A DNA stretch of 64,000 bases from Euleptes europaea (lineage: Eukaryota > Chordata > Lepidosauria > Squamata > Sphaerodactylidae), in contig NC_079319.1 of the NCBI RefSeq assembly GCF_029931775.1, forward strand, positions 99,121,171 through 99,185,170. Direction: 5' to 3'. Both the position numbers and the translations under genes were made by a program. Under the pieces are notes generated by a model. That model was not told the DNA's origin. It worked only from the letters and a program-made list of their open reading frames with translations, and made no database searches. This document shows, piece after piece, positions 21,116-32,964 of this stretch. Every line of letters begins with the position of its first letter. Position 1 is the first letter of the stretch.

Positions 21116-22780
21116 CAGGGGTGTCCAAACTTTTTTCAAAGAGAGTCAGATTTGATGAAGTGAACATGCGCGAGGGCCGACCATTTTGCCTGACATTCTT
21201 AATTAAATTAATTAAATGCAAATTAACTATTTTATGCAAAGTTTATTGCAAACGGCATGCTTTTTATGCCCATAACCACAGATTGCACCACAAAAACCAT
21301 GGCTACATTCCTTCCTTTCCCCAAAGCCCCTTTCAGCTCACCGGACACCCCCCAGCTTCTAAATCTCCAACCTTCCTTCTGTAGGGAGGGAGCAGGAACT
21401 CTTTCTCCCCCCATCCCCCGTCCCCCACTCATGTGCCCCTCTGGGACTGTCAACTCTCTCCCTTCAACCCTGCCGGGGGTATTCTGTCCTCCCCTCATCT
21501 GAGCCAGGAAATAAACTGGTTTTCATTCTCATGGAGTCCAAGATTCAAACACTCTGACATCTCCCGTGCAGGGAGGAAGGTGGAGTTTTTCTCCCCCTGA
21601 GAGCCAGCGTGGTGGTGTGGTTAAGAGCGGTGGAGTCTGATCTGGAGAACCGGGTCTGATTCCCCCACTCCTCCACAGGAGCGGTGGAGGCTAATCTGGT
21701 GAGCTGGATTTGTTTCTCCCGCTCCTCCACACGAAGCCAGCTGGGTGACCTTGGGCTAGTCACAGCTCTCTCAGCCTTACCTACCTCACAGGGTGTCTGT
21801 TGTGGGGAGGGCGATTGTAAGCCACCCTTAAGTGGTAGAGAAAGTGGGCATATAAAAACCAACTCTTCCCTTCTTCTTTCCTTCTGACCTCTTTGCTCTC
21901 TGCTCGGGGCTTTGACCTCCGGAATGAACACGGGTGTCCTCTGCAGACTCGGCCCCGTCTGAACGCACCTTGTTTCCAAACACGATACATGCCAGGAGTC
22001 ATTTATTTCCCCCACCCCATCCCTTCTTTCGAAGCAGCCACTTGCCTTGGAGAGAACCTGCTGGGGGGTCTGACTCCAAACACTCCCTGCCCCAAATCCA
22101 GCCCCCTCTCCCCCTGCCTTTCCTTGACTCACAATCCCCCGACCCAAGACCCATCCAGTCTCTCCCCTCCTCCCTCCCACCCACCCTGCAAATCTGGATC
22201 CCTCGCGAGACCTCTGCAATGCAGGGAAGGGGCTGCATCTCCCCCACCCCACCCCAGCCTTCTGCAGAGAGGAAAGAGGAGAGCCAGACGGAGCAGCCCC
22301 CACCCCCACCCCCAGGCTTTTCGGTGTTTGTGTGTGTGTGTGTGTGTGGTGTCTTTCCTCTCCCGGACTGGGGCCAGCCTCTGTCCTCCCTTGCATTTCC
22401 CTTCCCCCCGGCCACCTTTCCCACCCCCGAGTCCCCTCCAACCCATCCTCAGGATCCCCCTTGACCCACTCGGGAGGAGCTGCTGCTGCTTTTCCATGCT
22501 TCAGAACAACAAAGGCCGTGTCCCGACGCACGGGCTCTGGATAGGAAGGAAGTGGCCTCTCTAGGGTTTCAGACTCGCTGGCCTTCATTCGGGGGGTGGG
22601 GCTGAGACAGCCAATCGAGGCGACCCTCCACCCAAGTGTCGCCCCCTCGGTCGGAGATGCAAAGCACAGGCACAGCCCCCACGCGCCCCCTTTTCTCTCT
22701 CTGCAAAACAGGCTGGGGGGGCGTATTAAACCGGCCCAGGGGCCGCAATTGGCCCCCGGGCCGGACTTTGGACATGACTG
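21116..22780. mobile_element. Inner hAT-type element, 1.67 kb, nested
   Basis: Starts CAGGGGTGTCCAAAC and ends GGACATGACTG, imperfect inverted termini, with an exact 8-bp target duplication CCTTTACT (21108-21115 and 22781-22788). It carries a Sauria-type SINE (21599-21890) and a pyrimidine-rich, GC-rich core. No transposase seen. Confidence 0.88.
21599..21890 (+). mobile_element. Sauria-type SINE
   Basis: Starts gagagccagcgtggtgg, has the phrases ggttaagagcggtgga and ctgggtgaccttgggctagt, and ends in a short TTC-rich tail. Known in squamates as a tRNA-derived SINE using BovB machinery. Internal head region looks partly duplicated. Confidence 0.85.
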
Positions 22781-22788
22781 CCTTTACT

Positions 22789-22955
22789 GAACAAGACCCT
22801 TGGTCCATCAAAGTCGGTATTGTCTACTCTGACTGGCAGCAGCTTCTTTTACATCACCCACTACCTGACCCTTTTAGCTGGAGATGCGGGGAAATGAACC
22901 TGGGTCGTTCTGCATGTCAAGCAGGTGCTCTACCATGGAGCCACAGCCCGCCCCC
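22789..22955 (-). mobile_element. tRNA-derived SINE, minus strand
   Basis: Reverse complement of the family at 3078-3296, with the B-box region read at about 22898-22915 and the head ending gtggctccatggtagagc. It lies immediately right of the inner hAT target duplication. Confidence 0.82.
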
Positions 22956-22969
22956 AAACAGGCTTCTGG

Positions 22970-23950
22970 ACATTTCCCCACGCTAGTTTGCTACAGTTTT
23001 TTCCCGGGATGAAGCCTGCCCCGCTTTAGCCTATCAAGACCCGAAGGCTTCGCTCCGCCGGGGAAACCTTGCCTGGCTGTTGAGCTACTGAGGGGGGGGG
23101 AAGGCAACCCCTGGCGGCTCGAGAGCGGGGCCAGACTTGCTCCGGGGCCAGCTCGGTTTCAATCCTGCGCAGGCTTCAGTTCGGAAGCAAGTTCCACTGC
23201 AAAGTTTGGGGCTTCGCTTTCCAGTGAGGGTCGGCTGGGATCCCGAGGGGTCGTGTGGCGCTCCCCGTTCCAACCCCTTCCCATCCAGGCTTTGCTTTCG
23301 TGTAGGCATGCCTCGGCTCAGACTCGAAACGGTGGCCCCTTCCATGGCCCAAAGTGTCGCGGCTGTTGGCATTTTGCAAACAGGCGCCCCGCAGCTCTCG
23401 AGACTCCCTCTGCACCGGCTTCCTCTCACGCTCCCCCCCCACCCGGGGCGCAAACAGGAAGCCCGAACCGGCTGCCTGCGCGTCCTCCAGAGTTGCTGCC
23501 TGCTTTGGAGATAGCGCACCAAGCGAGCCACGCAGCGCCGGCGGGAGGTTGAACGGGGAGGGCAGCAACCCACCCAGTCACCCGGTCCTCTTCCTCCTCC
23601 TCCTCCCCCCTGCTCCAGGGGGAGGTGGGCGTGGTGCGTCCGAGCTGGGAGGCGCTTCGCCGGTCGCCGCCGCCCGCCTGCCCGCCTCCTCCAGCCACGC
23701 GCTGCCTGCCTGGCTCCCCCCCGCACCATGCCGGGGCTGCTGCTCAGGTGGCCCTCAGCTGCTGCGCTCGGGGCAGCACTCGGGGGGCTCCTTGGTGCGG
23801 CCGACCGACACCTGTCCTTTGCGCCCGCTCCGCAGCCATGAGGAGGTAGGGCGAGTGGCTGGAGTGTGGTGCCACGGCCACCCCGGGAGAGGGCAGCGGT
23901 GCCCGGAGGGGCCCTCCCGTGTGTAGGGAGCTGGGAGGAAGTGACCGGTC
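22970..23950. other. GC- and CpG-rich stretch inside the outer hAT element
   Basis: Rich in CpG and looks like a CpG-island or gene 5' region. An ATG in a good context (caccatgc, ATG at 23727) opens a 37-residue frame, beginning MPGLLLRWPSAAAL, that ends at 23840. No family was recognised. It may be captured host DNA or the transposon's own GC-rich core. Confidence 0.45.
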
Positions 23951-24520
23951 GTCACTTCCTCCCAGCATTACCTTGCGGCTGCAATTTTTAAAGGGGCCGG
24001 GTTCAGGACCCTGACAGGCCGGATCCGGCCCGCGGGCCATGGTTTGAGGACCCCTGGTCTATGGTCATGCCAGTGGGGGCAGCAGTGGAGTTTTTTGATT
24101 GTATGGGTGCCTGTGGGCTACACCATGTTTTTTGCTGGCTTAACGTTTGGCCACTGACAAGGGGAGGGCATTCCCAGGCTGAAAGGGCTTAGGAAACCAA
24201 CCAACTACAGCCACAACCCCCAGCCCACCCATTTCAATGCTGGCACAGGGACCTATGCCTCTGGCCCACTGGGAGGGGGCCACTGGGAGGGGGCCACAAT
24301 GGTGGCTGAAAGCAGTGGGGCAGCGCTGGGGTGCTGCACCAGTGTGACTCTGCCTGATGCTGGCTTATCTCTGAGATATGCCGGCGTAACGGCTAGTCCG
24401 CTCCCTGAGTGCACTGTTAAGAACATATAATTTAAAAACAGTATTTAAAAACACACCAGATAAAAAAGATATAGCATAGCTACCAAATGATACCTTTCCC
24501 ACTTTTTATAAGTCTTTTGT

Positions 24521-24735
24521 AGGGTTGCCAACTCCAGGTTGGGGGACTCCTTGGGATTTGAAGGGTGAAGCCTGGGGAGGGCGGGGTTTGGAGAGGGGAG
24601 GGACCTCAGCGTGGTAATAGTGCCAGAGAGCCCCACCCTCCAAAGCAACCCTTTTCTCCAGGGGAAATGATCCCTGTCGTGTGGAGATGAGTTGTGATTG
24701 CAAAAGATCTCCAGGCCCAACCTGGATGGGGATCG
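24521..24735. mobile_element. hAT-type MITE (tagggttgcc family), partial
   Basis: Begins agggttgccaactccag and has the ctccaggggaaatgat inner phrase. Its right terminus is degraded. Confidence 0.7.
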
Positions 24736-25002
24736 AGCTCAGTCTATTGCCCTCCATCAGCTTCCTGAAGACTGGGATGGCTTTTTGCTGTTTGGACCTG
24801 ACTAACTAACTCAAACTTATTTTGCATCCTAAATACACGATGTGTTCACAGGATAACCTGTGTCCAGTGTTTAATCTGGAAATAATTATACATAGATAAT
24901 CTTTCTCAATTATTTTCTTACTCAGTTTTTGAGAATAATTATTCCATTTTGATTTTGAGGCATTTTAAAAAGTCTATGCCTACTACCTGATCACTTAATT
25001 AG

Positions 25003-25078
25003 AAATGCAAGGTATTGAACCTGGGACACTCTGCATGCAAAGCAGATGCTTTACCACTGAGTCATGGCCTCGCCCTCT
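25003..25078 (-). mobile_element. tRNA-derived SINE head, minus strand
   Basis: Contains ttgaacctgggac and gctttaccactgagtcatgg, the reverse complement of the SINE head at 3078. Body missing. Confidence 0.7.
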
Positions 25079-25296
25079 CTTTATATCATTATATATGTAT
25101 CCTGCATTCTCCTACTGGGAGTCTCATTTTGAATGTCCTTTGCTGAACAACAGTCCACCTCTGTGGTTCCGGGACTGTAGTAAGGAGAACAATTAAGTGA
25201 GACTGAGTGAAAGACTGGGTTGCATCCAGCCTACTGGGTTCAATTAGAAAACAATTAGAAACAGCAGGAGGAGAGGAGCCAGGATGACCTACAACT

Positions 25297-25501
25297 AGGT
25301 TCGCCAACCTCCAGGTACTAACTGGAGATCTCCCAGGATTACAACTGATCCCCAGCCGATAGAGATCAGTTCACCTGGAGAAAAGGGCCACTTTGGGAAT
25401 TGGACTCTATGGCATTGAAGTCCCTCTCCAAACCCCACCTTCCTCAGGCTCTGCCCCCAAAACCTCCTGCCGGTGGCAAAGAGGGACCTGGCGACCCTAC
25501 C
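25297..25501. mobile_element. hAT-type MITE (tagggttgcc family)
   Basis: Nearly full-length copy from ggttcgccaacctccagg to cctggcgaccctac, similar over its length to 29098-29306. Confidence 0.82.
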
Positions 25502-25539
25502 TACAGCATGCCCCCTCCCCCATTCCTGCCTCCCCTCAT

Positions 25540-25985
25540 GGTGCGACGTCTCTGGACTTCACTGTCTGAGGAGTGGTGGAGGAGGCATGCTCAGCGTGGC
25601 AGCAGGGCAGCGTATTTCTGGCACCAGCCCTTTTTCACCAAGACTGCAGCTGTCAGGACTCTAAAGTGGCAGGAGGAAGAAAGTAACCAGGAAGACCTGC
25701 GGTGAGGTTTCCTCCGGTCCTGCCTTCCCTGAGAGATGCAACATCTCTGGACTTCCCAGTCCAGGGAGTGGAGGAGAAGGCATGGTCGGCAGGGCAGCAT
25801 ATTTCCGGCACCAGCCCTTTTTCACCAGGACTGCAGCTGTCAGGACTCCAAGGTGGCAGGAGGAAGAGAGCAACCAAGAAGACCTGAGTGATGCAACATC
25901 TCTGGACTTCCCTGTCCAGGAAGTGGAGGAGATGCCATGGTCAGCAGGCCAGTGCATTTCCGGCACCAGCCCTTTTCCTGACCTG
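25540..25985. repeat. Imperfect tandem repeat of about 150-190 bp, three copies
   Basis: Copies start near 25546, 25738 and 25892 and share acatctctggacttcc, ggcaccagccc and gactgcagctgtcagg. The third lacks the last part. Not coding in any consistent frame. Confidence 0.8.
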
Positions 25986-27140
25986 GGCCTGCGATAAATA
26001 TATAGACGTAGTTTATTTTGTATTGCAAGTGAGCTCTGCTTAACTGGCTTTATGAACTGGCAGAGCAGAATGACTACACTGAATAGTATATATTGCTAAT
26101 CTTGGTTCTTGGATGTAGGTCTAGGTTATTAAGGTATCTTGGGGTGTTTATTCTTATTTACAGTCTAAAAAGTAATTTTTGTACTATTTAATTCATAGTT
26201 AACACTTATTATGACACTTAAAAAGTAGCATTGATAGGTGAAGATTTAAAGTACTAGATAAATTAGTGAACCTCATAGATAGATCATAAAATCTCTCTCC
26301 TCCCCCCCAAAGGAAATGTAAAGAGCAATTTGAAGCCCCATCAGCAGTTCATTCAAGAGTATTAAGGCGCTTATGGTAAATGAATTTCAAAAATTTCAAA
26401 ATTATGCATTACAAACACGGGAGGAATCAAGAAATGAGACTGGAAAATAAAACAGAGTTACCGAATAGAACATGACAGGCAAATGAAAAGAAAATATCTG
26501 AGATTTTAAAGAATGCCCGAGAAATAAGGGAGATTAAATCAATGCTGACTGAAAGTAGACAAAAAAGTAGACAATGCTGACAAAAAAGTAGAAATATTAG
26601 CATCTAATTGTAAAACCCAAAAAAACATTGATATTGGAGAATGAGGATAAGATAGCATCAGAAGATGTTAGAGGATTTAGATAAAAAGGGGCACAGACCT
26701 AAAATTAAAATAAGGGGCTAAGAGAAAACTTAAAAATATTATGAAGACTTATTTACAGGGATTTTAGGGTCAGATCATTCAAAGACAGTGGTAGTTGATA
26801 GTACCTTTCATGTTCATTCTGAAATAACAAGGCAAAGAAAAGTCTGTAGAGATGTAATTCTAACTTTTTTTTGACAATATTAGAACACAGGACCCATTAC
26901 TACTAGCTCTGTGAAATAATCCCTTTAAAATTGCCGACAAGGTCATACAAGTGGTTCCAAATATTTCTGTGCTAACTTTACAGAAACAACAGGATTTGAA
27001 ATTCTTCACAGAATGGCTAAGAAATAAGGGAATTGCTTCCAGATGAGGAAACAACTTTTAGGTTACCCTTTAAATTTAGATGAAAGTCTTATTCTTTTAG
27101 AAGAGGAGAAAGAGCTAATTAAAACATTATTAACCTTGGG

Positions 27141-27224
27141 TGTGTGAGTGTGTGTGTATATATATATGTGTGTGTGTGTGTATGTGTGTGTGTATATATA
27201 TATGTATGTATATGTGTGTGTGTG

Positions 27225-27273
<49 letters not shown>

Positions 27274-27290
27274 TGATAGACAGTGATAAA
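27141..27290. repeat. (TG)n, (TA)n and (GATA)n simple repeats
   Basis: A run of TG/TA repeats is followed by about twelve GATA units. Confidence 0.95.
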
Positions 27291-27534
27291 GTAGTTTAGA
27301 TAAGATTGGGCTCTTTACTTTGTAAAAATAATCAGCAATCATTCCTGTACGAAATTAAAAATCATTTCAGTAAACGCAAATGAGCTTAATGAATCCTTTA
27401 AAATACAATTTTTAATAAACCTCTTAAAGAAAATGCAAATATTATAGTACTTCAGGAAAAACATGCCAAAATATCAAGCCAAATTACTTGAATGGGTAAA
27501 ATTAGGAACCACATATTCTGTTTCAGCCCTGACC

Positions 27535-27745
27535 TGAATGGCCCCAGGCTAGCCTGATCTTGTCAGATCTCAGAAGCCAAGCAGGGTTTTCCCTGGCTAG
27601 TACTTGAATGGGAGACCTCCAAGGAACACCAGGGTCATGAAGCAGAGGCAGGCAATGGCAGAGCCACCTCTGAATGGCTCTTGCCTTGAAAACCCTACGG
27701 GGTCACCATAAGTCAGCTGTGACTTCACGGCACCACCCCACCCAC
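27535..27745 (+). mobile_element. 5S rRNA-derived SINE
   Basis: The head reads like 5S rRNA: gcctgatcttgtcagatctc, then gtacttgaatgggagacc. The tail (aaaccctacggggtcaccat, then tgacttcacggcac) is shared with minus-strand copies at 63230-63440 and 32965-33165. It is not a 5S gene. Confidence 0.85.
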
Positions 27746-28189
27746 CACCCACCCCACATCTGTAGAGTCCAAGAATAAAGAAATAGCAATCTGTATCAGG
27801 CAGCCAAATATCCTCGTACAAGAAACTTTAACAGATACAATCGTGTGGGACTATATATGCTCCAAACATCAAATCAAGGAATTTCTTTTAAAAGTGGAAA
27901 ATGACTTGATCCCCTTTTCAGAAGGTAGTTTAATTGTGGGAGGAGACTCTAATAAATAATAGTGAAGATAGAACTGAGCCAAGGAAGTAAGAAAGAGGAA
28001 ATATGACCTCCCACTTTCAATATGCCTTCTTTTTTAGCCTACTGTACGAGATTATACTCTAGCAGCAAACTGGCCAGTAATATAAGGAAGGCCTTTAATT
28101 TAATTGACTAAGTTAAGAAACATAAAGTAGAGACAGCCTTAATATGGATGTGTCTCTGGAGACCAAGATAATTCATGCTATGGTATTCC

Positions 28190-28512
28190 CCATTACTATG
28201 GATGGGTGTGAAAGTTGGACACTGAAGAAAGCTGGCAGGAAGAAAGTTGATTCATTTGAAATGTGGTGTTAGAGGAGAGTTTTACAGATACCAGGGACTG
28301 CCAAAAAGACAAACAAGTGGGTTCTCTCTAGAAGTTGAAGGCAGCAGGAAAAGAGGAAGACCCAACATGAGATGGATTAACTCAGTAAAGGAAGTTCTGG
28401 CCCTTTTTGAAGACCCGAGCAAAACAGTTAACGACAGGGCGTTTTGGAGACCATTAATTCATAGGGTCACCATAAGCCGGAAGTGACTTGACGGCACTTC
28501 ACACGCACACAC
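28190..28512 (+). mobile_element. BovB LINE 3' end
   Basis: Encodes a C-terminal stretch GSRKRGRPNMRWINSVKE on the plus strand and ends in the BovB tail ggaagtgacttgacggcac followed by AC repeats. It is 5'-truncated. Confidence 0.88.
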
Positions 28513-29097
28513 GCACGCATGATTGAGTATTTCATCCATGTTCTCTGTTTTTTTTCCAGATTAGAAGAGGTGTAAGGCAGGAGTGCCCGTTATCAACACT
28601 ATAGTTCACTTTTGCATTAGAACCCCTAGTTGTTCACGAGAAATAAAAGGCATCGGCATTTGGTTCCTCATTATTTAAAATTGGTCTATATGAGGATGAT
28701 ATGGTTCTTTTTGTGACCAATATAGCTTCTTCATTTAAAATATTAGGACAAGTAATCAGTATGTACTCCAAATTGTCTGGTTATAAGTTGAATATTCAAA
28801 ACTCATAGGTTATGTTGATAAATTTAGATGCAACCTAAATTCATGAGAGTTTTTGGTTAACCTAGGTAAAACAGTTCAGAATTGGTTAAATAGCATATAA
28901 ATAACTAAGAATGAGGAACAGATTTATTCTATGAATTTCAATTCATTACTGAGAAAGTTTAAAGATATAATGTCTACTTTGGAACGTTCACACGTATCAT
29001 TTCCCAATGGCTGGTGCACACGTGCGCCCCTCTCCCACCTCCGGTGTCTGGCCGTCTAAAGAGCCCTGCGTGCGCCCCTGTGTGTGTGTATGTGAAT

Positions 29098-29306
29098 TAG
29101 GGTTGCCAACCTCCAGGTATTAGCTGGCGATATCCTGCTACTACAACTGTTCTCCAGCCAATAGAGATCAGTTCCCCTGGAGAAAATGGCTGCTTTGGCA
29201 ATTGGACCCTATGGCATTGAAGTCCCTCCCCTCCCCAAACCCCACCCTCCTCAGGCTCTGCCCCAAGAACTTCCCTCCAATGGTGAAGAGGGACCTGGCA
29301 ACCCTA
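29098..29306. mobile_element. hAT-type MITE (tagggttgcc family), intact 209 bp
   Basis: Perfect 11-bp ends TAGGGTTGCCA and TGGCAACCCTA with an exact 8-bp target duplication ATGTGAAT (29090-29097 and 29307-29314). This copy defines the family in the window. Confidence 0.92.
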
Positions 29307-29314
29307 ATGTGAAT

Positions 29315-30670
29315 AAGGAGGGGAGGGAAGCTGGGTCGAGCAAGGCTGTTGGAAAGACCTTCCAGAGCTCCTCTCCCCACCTGCCACCTTCACCCCCCCC
29401 AAAAAAAAAAATCACAGTGGAGCTCGCCCACCCATCTTTGCACCTTTGCCAAAGGGCCTGGTGCACAAAATTCCAGTCTCATCCCGTCTGTGAGTTTTAA
29501 AAGCTGCCCTCCCAGCCACACTTATTTGGGAGGAAGCACCCTTGATCTCTGGACTGGATGGAAAATCCTTCTGAAAAAGCAGATCCCATGGGAATCAATG
29601 GGACTTACTTCCAATTCAAGAACAGGAAGCTTCATATATTCCTCTTCTTCTTGTTCCTTTGCTTCCCTACCTGCAGGCCTAAGTTGACTGAATTCTTTAT
29701 TTACATATTCCTACCCCATCTTTCTCAGGGGACTGGAGGCAGCTTACATAGTATTCCTTGGAGGCCTCTCATCCAAATACTAGCTAGGGTCAGGGCTGTG
29801 ACCTATATTATATTCTAATTATTTATTCGTTTTAATTCTGTTTTTCACATGAGATTTCAGGTATCTGTAAATTACAGCATAACAAAATTTGCAGTAAATA
29901 AAATTCTTATGTATGTCAAATGTTTTAGTGGATTTTAAAGAATACAATAATTCCACAGGGCTGCTGGTATAGTGACAGAGGAACCGCAGCGTGATCCTAA
30001 ACTGAGTCACAACCTTTTAAACCCATTGGCATCATTTAGGAGTGCCCAGTAACCGCATGAACTACCAACTGGGAAATCCACAGCTTGAATTTTGCCTTCT
30101 GACCTGAGCTCCTCAGAGGGCCCTCAAACAACTTTCCATGTCTCAGCTTCATCGTCTGACCTGCAGTTTAGGAGAAATACTGCTCAGCTACCCTTACAGT
30201 AATATTGTAGGGTTGCAATAAGAGAATGTAGGTGAAGTGCGGTAAGTACTTGAGAGCCATACAAAAGGCCACTGTGTTAATGTTATCATTATTTGTTCAT
30301 CCTAAGAAGCACAATAATTGTTTTGGGTTTACTTCTTGGTTTTGGAAAAAAGAATCTTTTTCTGTTTATAATATATGGGGGGCGTCATTTTGCACCTCCC
30401 CCCTTCAAACATAATGTAGATCTGGCCCTGGTCAAAGTTCCCTTCATCAGACACCTGATACCGGATACCTGATGAAGGGAGCTTTCACTCTTGAAACCTC
30501 GTCACGCCCTGAAAATCTTGCTGGGCTCCACGGTGCTGCTGGACTCGAATCGAGCTACAACCAGGAAGTCTTGAGGAGTTGTGCTCCTCTATCAAAACAA
30601 TAGGAAACCATAAAAAGTTTTCCTTTGTCAGAAAAATAGTTTGCGTTTTGAAACACTATTATGGTAGCAC
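29315..30670. other. Intergenic, eroded repeats
   Basis: Contains a partial minus-strand 5S-type SINE near 29735-29800 and a short palindromic MITE fragment near 29990-30060. At 30440-30560 is a common reptile repeat with ctgatgaagggagc and a downstream gaaacctcgtc, resembling a hammerhead core. No gene recognised. Confidence 0.5.
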
Positions 30671-30674
30671 ATTT

Positions 30675-30856
30675 GAGGAGGGATCTGTAGCTCAGTGGCA
30701 GAGCGTTTGCTTGGCATGCAGAAGGTCCCCGGCTCAATCCTTGACATCACCAAATCAGAAAGAAAACCTCCACTTGAGACCCTGGATAGATGTTATCAGT
30801 CAGAGTAGACAACACTGACATTGATGGACCAAGGGTCTGATTCATGTGTTCATCCA
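30675..30856 (+). mobile_element. tRNA-derived SINE
   Basis: Head ggatctgtagctcagtggc and box ccggctcaatcc match the family at 3078-3296, with the same body phrase gattgatgg-like accaagggtctgattca. Confidence 0.85.
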
Positions 30857-30859
30857 TCA

Positions 30860-31710
30860 CACAACTGTAAATAGTCCCCTAAACATTTTTTTTGGAGGGG
30901 GAATAAAGAGGACTTTCCTAATTTCTGATGCTGAGTGGTACAACTGAAGAATGGAAGAATCTAACGCATGCCAGATATTAGCATGTCTGAATCCATCCAG
31001 TGATGGATTCTCCATGTAGCTTTCATTGCCCCTATGAATTCACAGGCATCCAGGATGAGGATGCATTTAATTGTTCCATCTGCTTGGCAGCTTTGCCTCC
31101 TGATTTCTTTCCAGGCAATCTGGACTAAAACTGCCTGTAGCTTTCCCCTAATATCTCTGCGACAATAAGCAATAAGAGATAATTTTTAAAAAAAGGAAAG
31201 CTGGGCGTTCAGAAGAAATAGTAGATTATGGAAATAGATTGTTGTAATGCAATCGTACTATAACTCTACAGTAATTACCTTAAAAAAAAAGCCCACTAGT
31301 GATATGACAGGGGCAACGGTGACCATGAGGTCTGAAGGAGAATGGGGCTGATGTGGACGGGACCTTCAGAAAAGCACACCTTCCAATCCAGAGTGCGTGC
31401 AATCGTGCTTGGACTGCATTACTTCAAAAAAGATCACGGCAAAGCAGATTGGAGAAAGTTCAGAGCCAAGCAGGGGGAAACTTGGAAAGAGGACAAACAG
31501 AGGGTGACGTCATGTGGCTGTGGGGTGAAAAAAGCCCTCCAGTTTGGAAACAAAAGTGGAATAAAATGTCCACACGGAAACAGACTGAGGTTTTTCAATC
31601 AATGACAAAAAGGGTTACTCATTGTGCTCTAAACAAATATGGGATAGACCCTTGAATCAACCACGTGCAACAATTAGTGGTCCCAAGTGGGGATGCTGGT
31701 CCTACTCTAC
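30860..31710. other. Intergenic, no gene recognised
   Basis: Overlapping open frames of 87 and 100 codons at 31342-31655 show no family motif and read like a decayed LINE frame (KPPVWKQKWNKM). I do not support a gene here. Confidence 0.4.
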
Positions 31711-31713
31711 ATC

Positions 31714-32202
31714 AGGGTTTCTTCAACTTTTCCCTCTAGTGACCCCTTTTTGGCCGAGAACTTTTTACGTAACCCCAAGTATATAGGAGGCGATCGTATT
31801 TTGGTCACATCATGAGACGACAAGAGTCACTGGAAAAGACAGTCATGCTAGGAAAAGTTGAGGGCAGCAGGAACAGAGGAAGACCCAACAAGAGATGGAT
31901 TGACTCAATAAAGGTCGCCACAGCCTTCCGTTTGCAAGATCTGAGCAAGGCTGTCAAAGATAGGAGATTTTGGAGGACTTTCATTCATAGGGTCGGCATG
32001 AGTCGGAAGCGACTTGACAGTACTTAACACACACACACACACACAGGTATATAGGTATATAAAATAGGTATACAAATTAAACATTTACTGATAATAAACC
32101 ATAAAGAAATTTATTTTAAAATTTAATTTTTTGTGACCCCACACAGTCAGTTACGCGACCCCATATGGGGACACAACCCACAGTTTAAGAAGCTTTGCTC
32201 TA
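31714..32202. mobile_element. hAT-type MITE interrupted by BovB
   Basis: Left end cagggtttcttcaacttttc and right end cacagtttaagaagctttg form imperfect inverted termini. Flanks CTCTACAT and CTCTAGAG may be a decayed 8-bp duplication. A BovB 3' end (31797-32045) lies inside. Confidence 0.65.
31797..32045 (+). mobile_element. BovB LINE 3' end
   Basis: Encodes EGSRNRGRPNKRWIDSIK on the plus strand and ends with gtcggaagcgacttgacagt and an AC repeat. 5'-truncated. Confidence 0.88.
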
Positions 32203-32964
32203 GAGCAAACAATGCACCCAATCAGTTCAACTCAGATGAGCATCACAGTGCAGATATTGTGTGGGGGCAATAGCGTTCAACTATATTTACAGAAAAAGTA
32301 CTTATTTAGTACAAATTATGTTCTTTATATCTTCTAAAAATATGATCTATTTCTGTTTGGTTGTTTTTTTCTAAAGGAAAACATTACAAATACTTCAACT
32401 GGCAGCCCTAACTGGTTCCGGCCACATGTAAACACAGAGTTAGGGGCAATTCAGCCCTTTGGAATCCATGAGCAAGTGCCGCCTCAGTGTACCAAACCGT
32501 CAGTGTACCAAAGCTGCCAAACCGTCGTTTTCGCCCACCCCGAGTCTGTGATCCCTTCCTCTGCCAGACATAGTTGCTAAAATGGCATGATGTTTGACTC
32601 CCTGTCCGTGCTGTCTGCTGCTGGATGCCCCTTCTCTCCTGGTGAAGTGAACGAGCTTGTACCGAGAGGTTTCCAGTTCGTCTGACGCAGAATTTTTTTT
32701 TCTGAAAGACGACTCATCTCGACACCTTCTACAAAGTCCTAGATTATGAAACTGGCTTGCTGATCTCGAGTGGCAAATTACTAGGCATGCAAAAGGGCAC
32801 ACGTCCTCATCTAAAAAGGAGACTTTTATTCAGCTGCTCCTCATAAGATGCACAATAAGGAATATTTCTAACATGATTAAGTTCAGGTGGCCACTTCAGT
32901 TGTGTTAAGCAAGTTGTTTCTTGCTGCGTCTTGTTTTTGTATTTGAAAACTTAGTATGTATGTA

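Larger units (their letters stand above)
20806..24056. mobile_element. hAT-type DNA transposon, 3.25 kb, non-autonomous, with nested elements
   Basis: Ends CAGGGGTCCTCAAAC and its complement GTTTGAGGACCCCTG; exact 8-bp target duplication GTCTATGG at 20798-20805 and 24057-24064. It contains a second hAT element (21116-22780), a tRNA SINE (22789-22955) and a GC- and CpG-rich stretch (about 22970-23950). No hAT transposase frame was recognised. Confidence 0.9.
25990..28990 (+). mobile_element. Old L1-type LINE remains with later insertions
   Basis: 26400-27120 looks like a decayed ORF1 region. 28560-28990 encodes an RT region on the plus strand: RRGVRQECPLS, then LYEDDMVLFV (YxDD-like) and SKLSGYKLNI. 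Many stops interrupt it. A 5S-type SINE (27535-27745) and a BovB 3' end (28190-28512) have inserted. Confidence 0.55.

Noticed and set aside
21545-22588. 347-codon minus-strand open frame
   Set aside because: It crosses a SINE and GC-rich transposon sequence, is of low complexity and has no family motif.
27535-27660. Possible 5S rRNA gene
   Set aside because: The 5S-like sequence is diverged and fused to a shared SINE tail, with two more copies in the window.
31342-31655. Two overlapping frames of 87 and 100 codons
   Set aside because: No splice context or domain; the composition resembles decayed LINE sequence.
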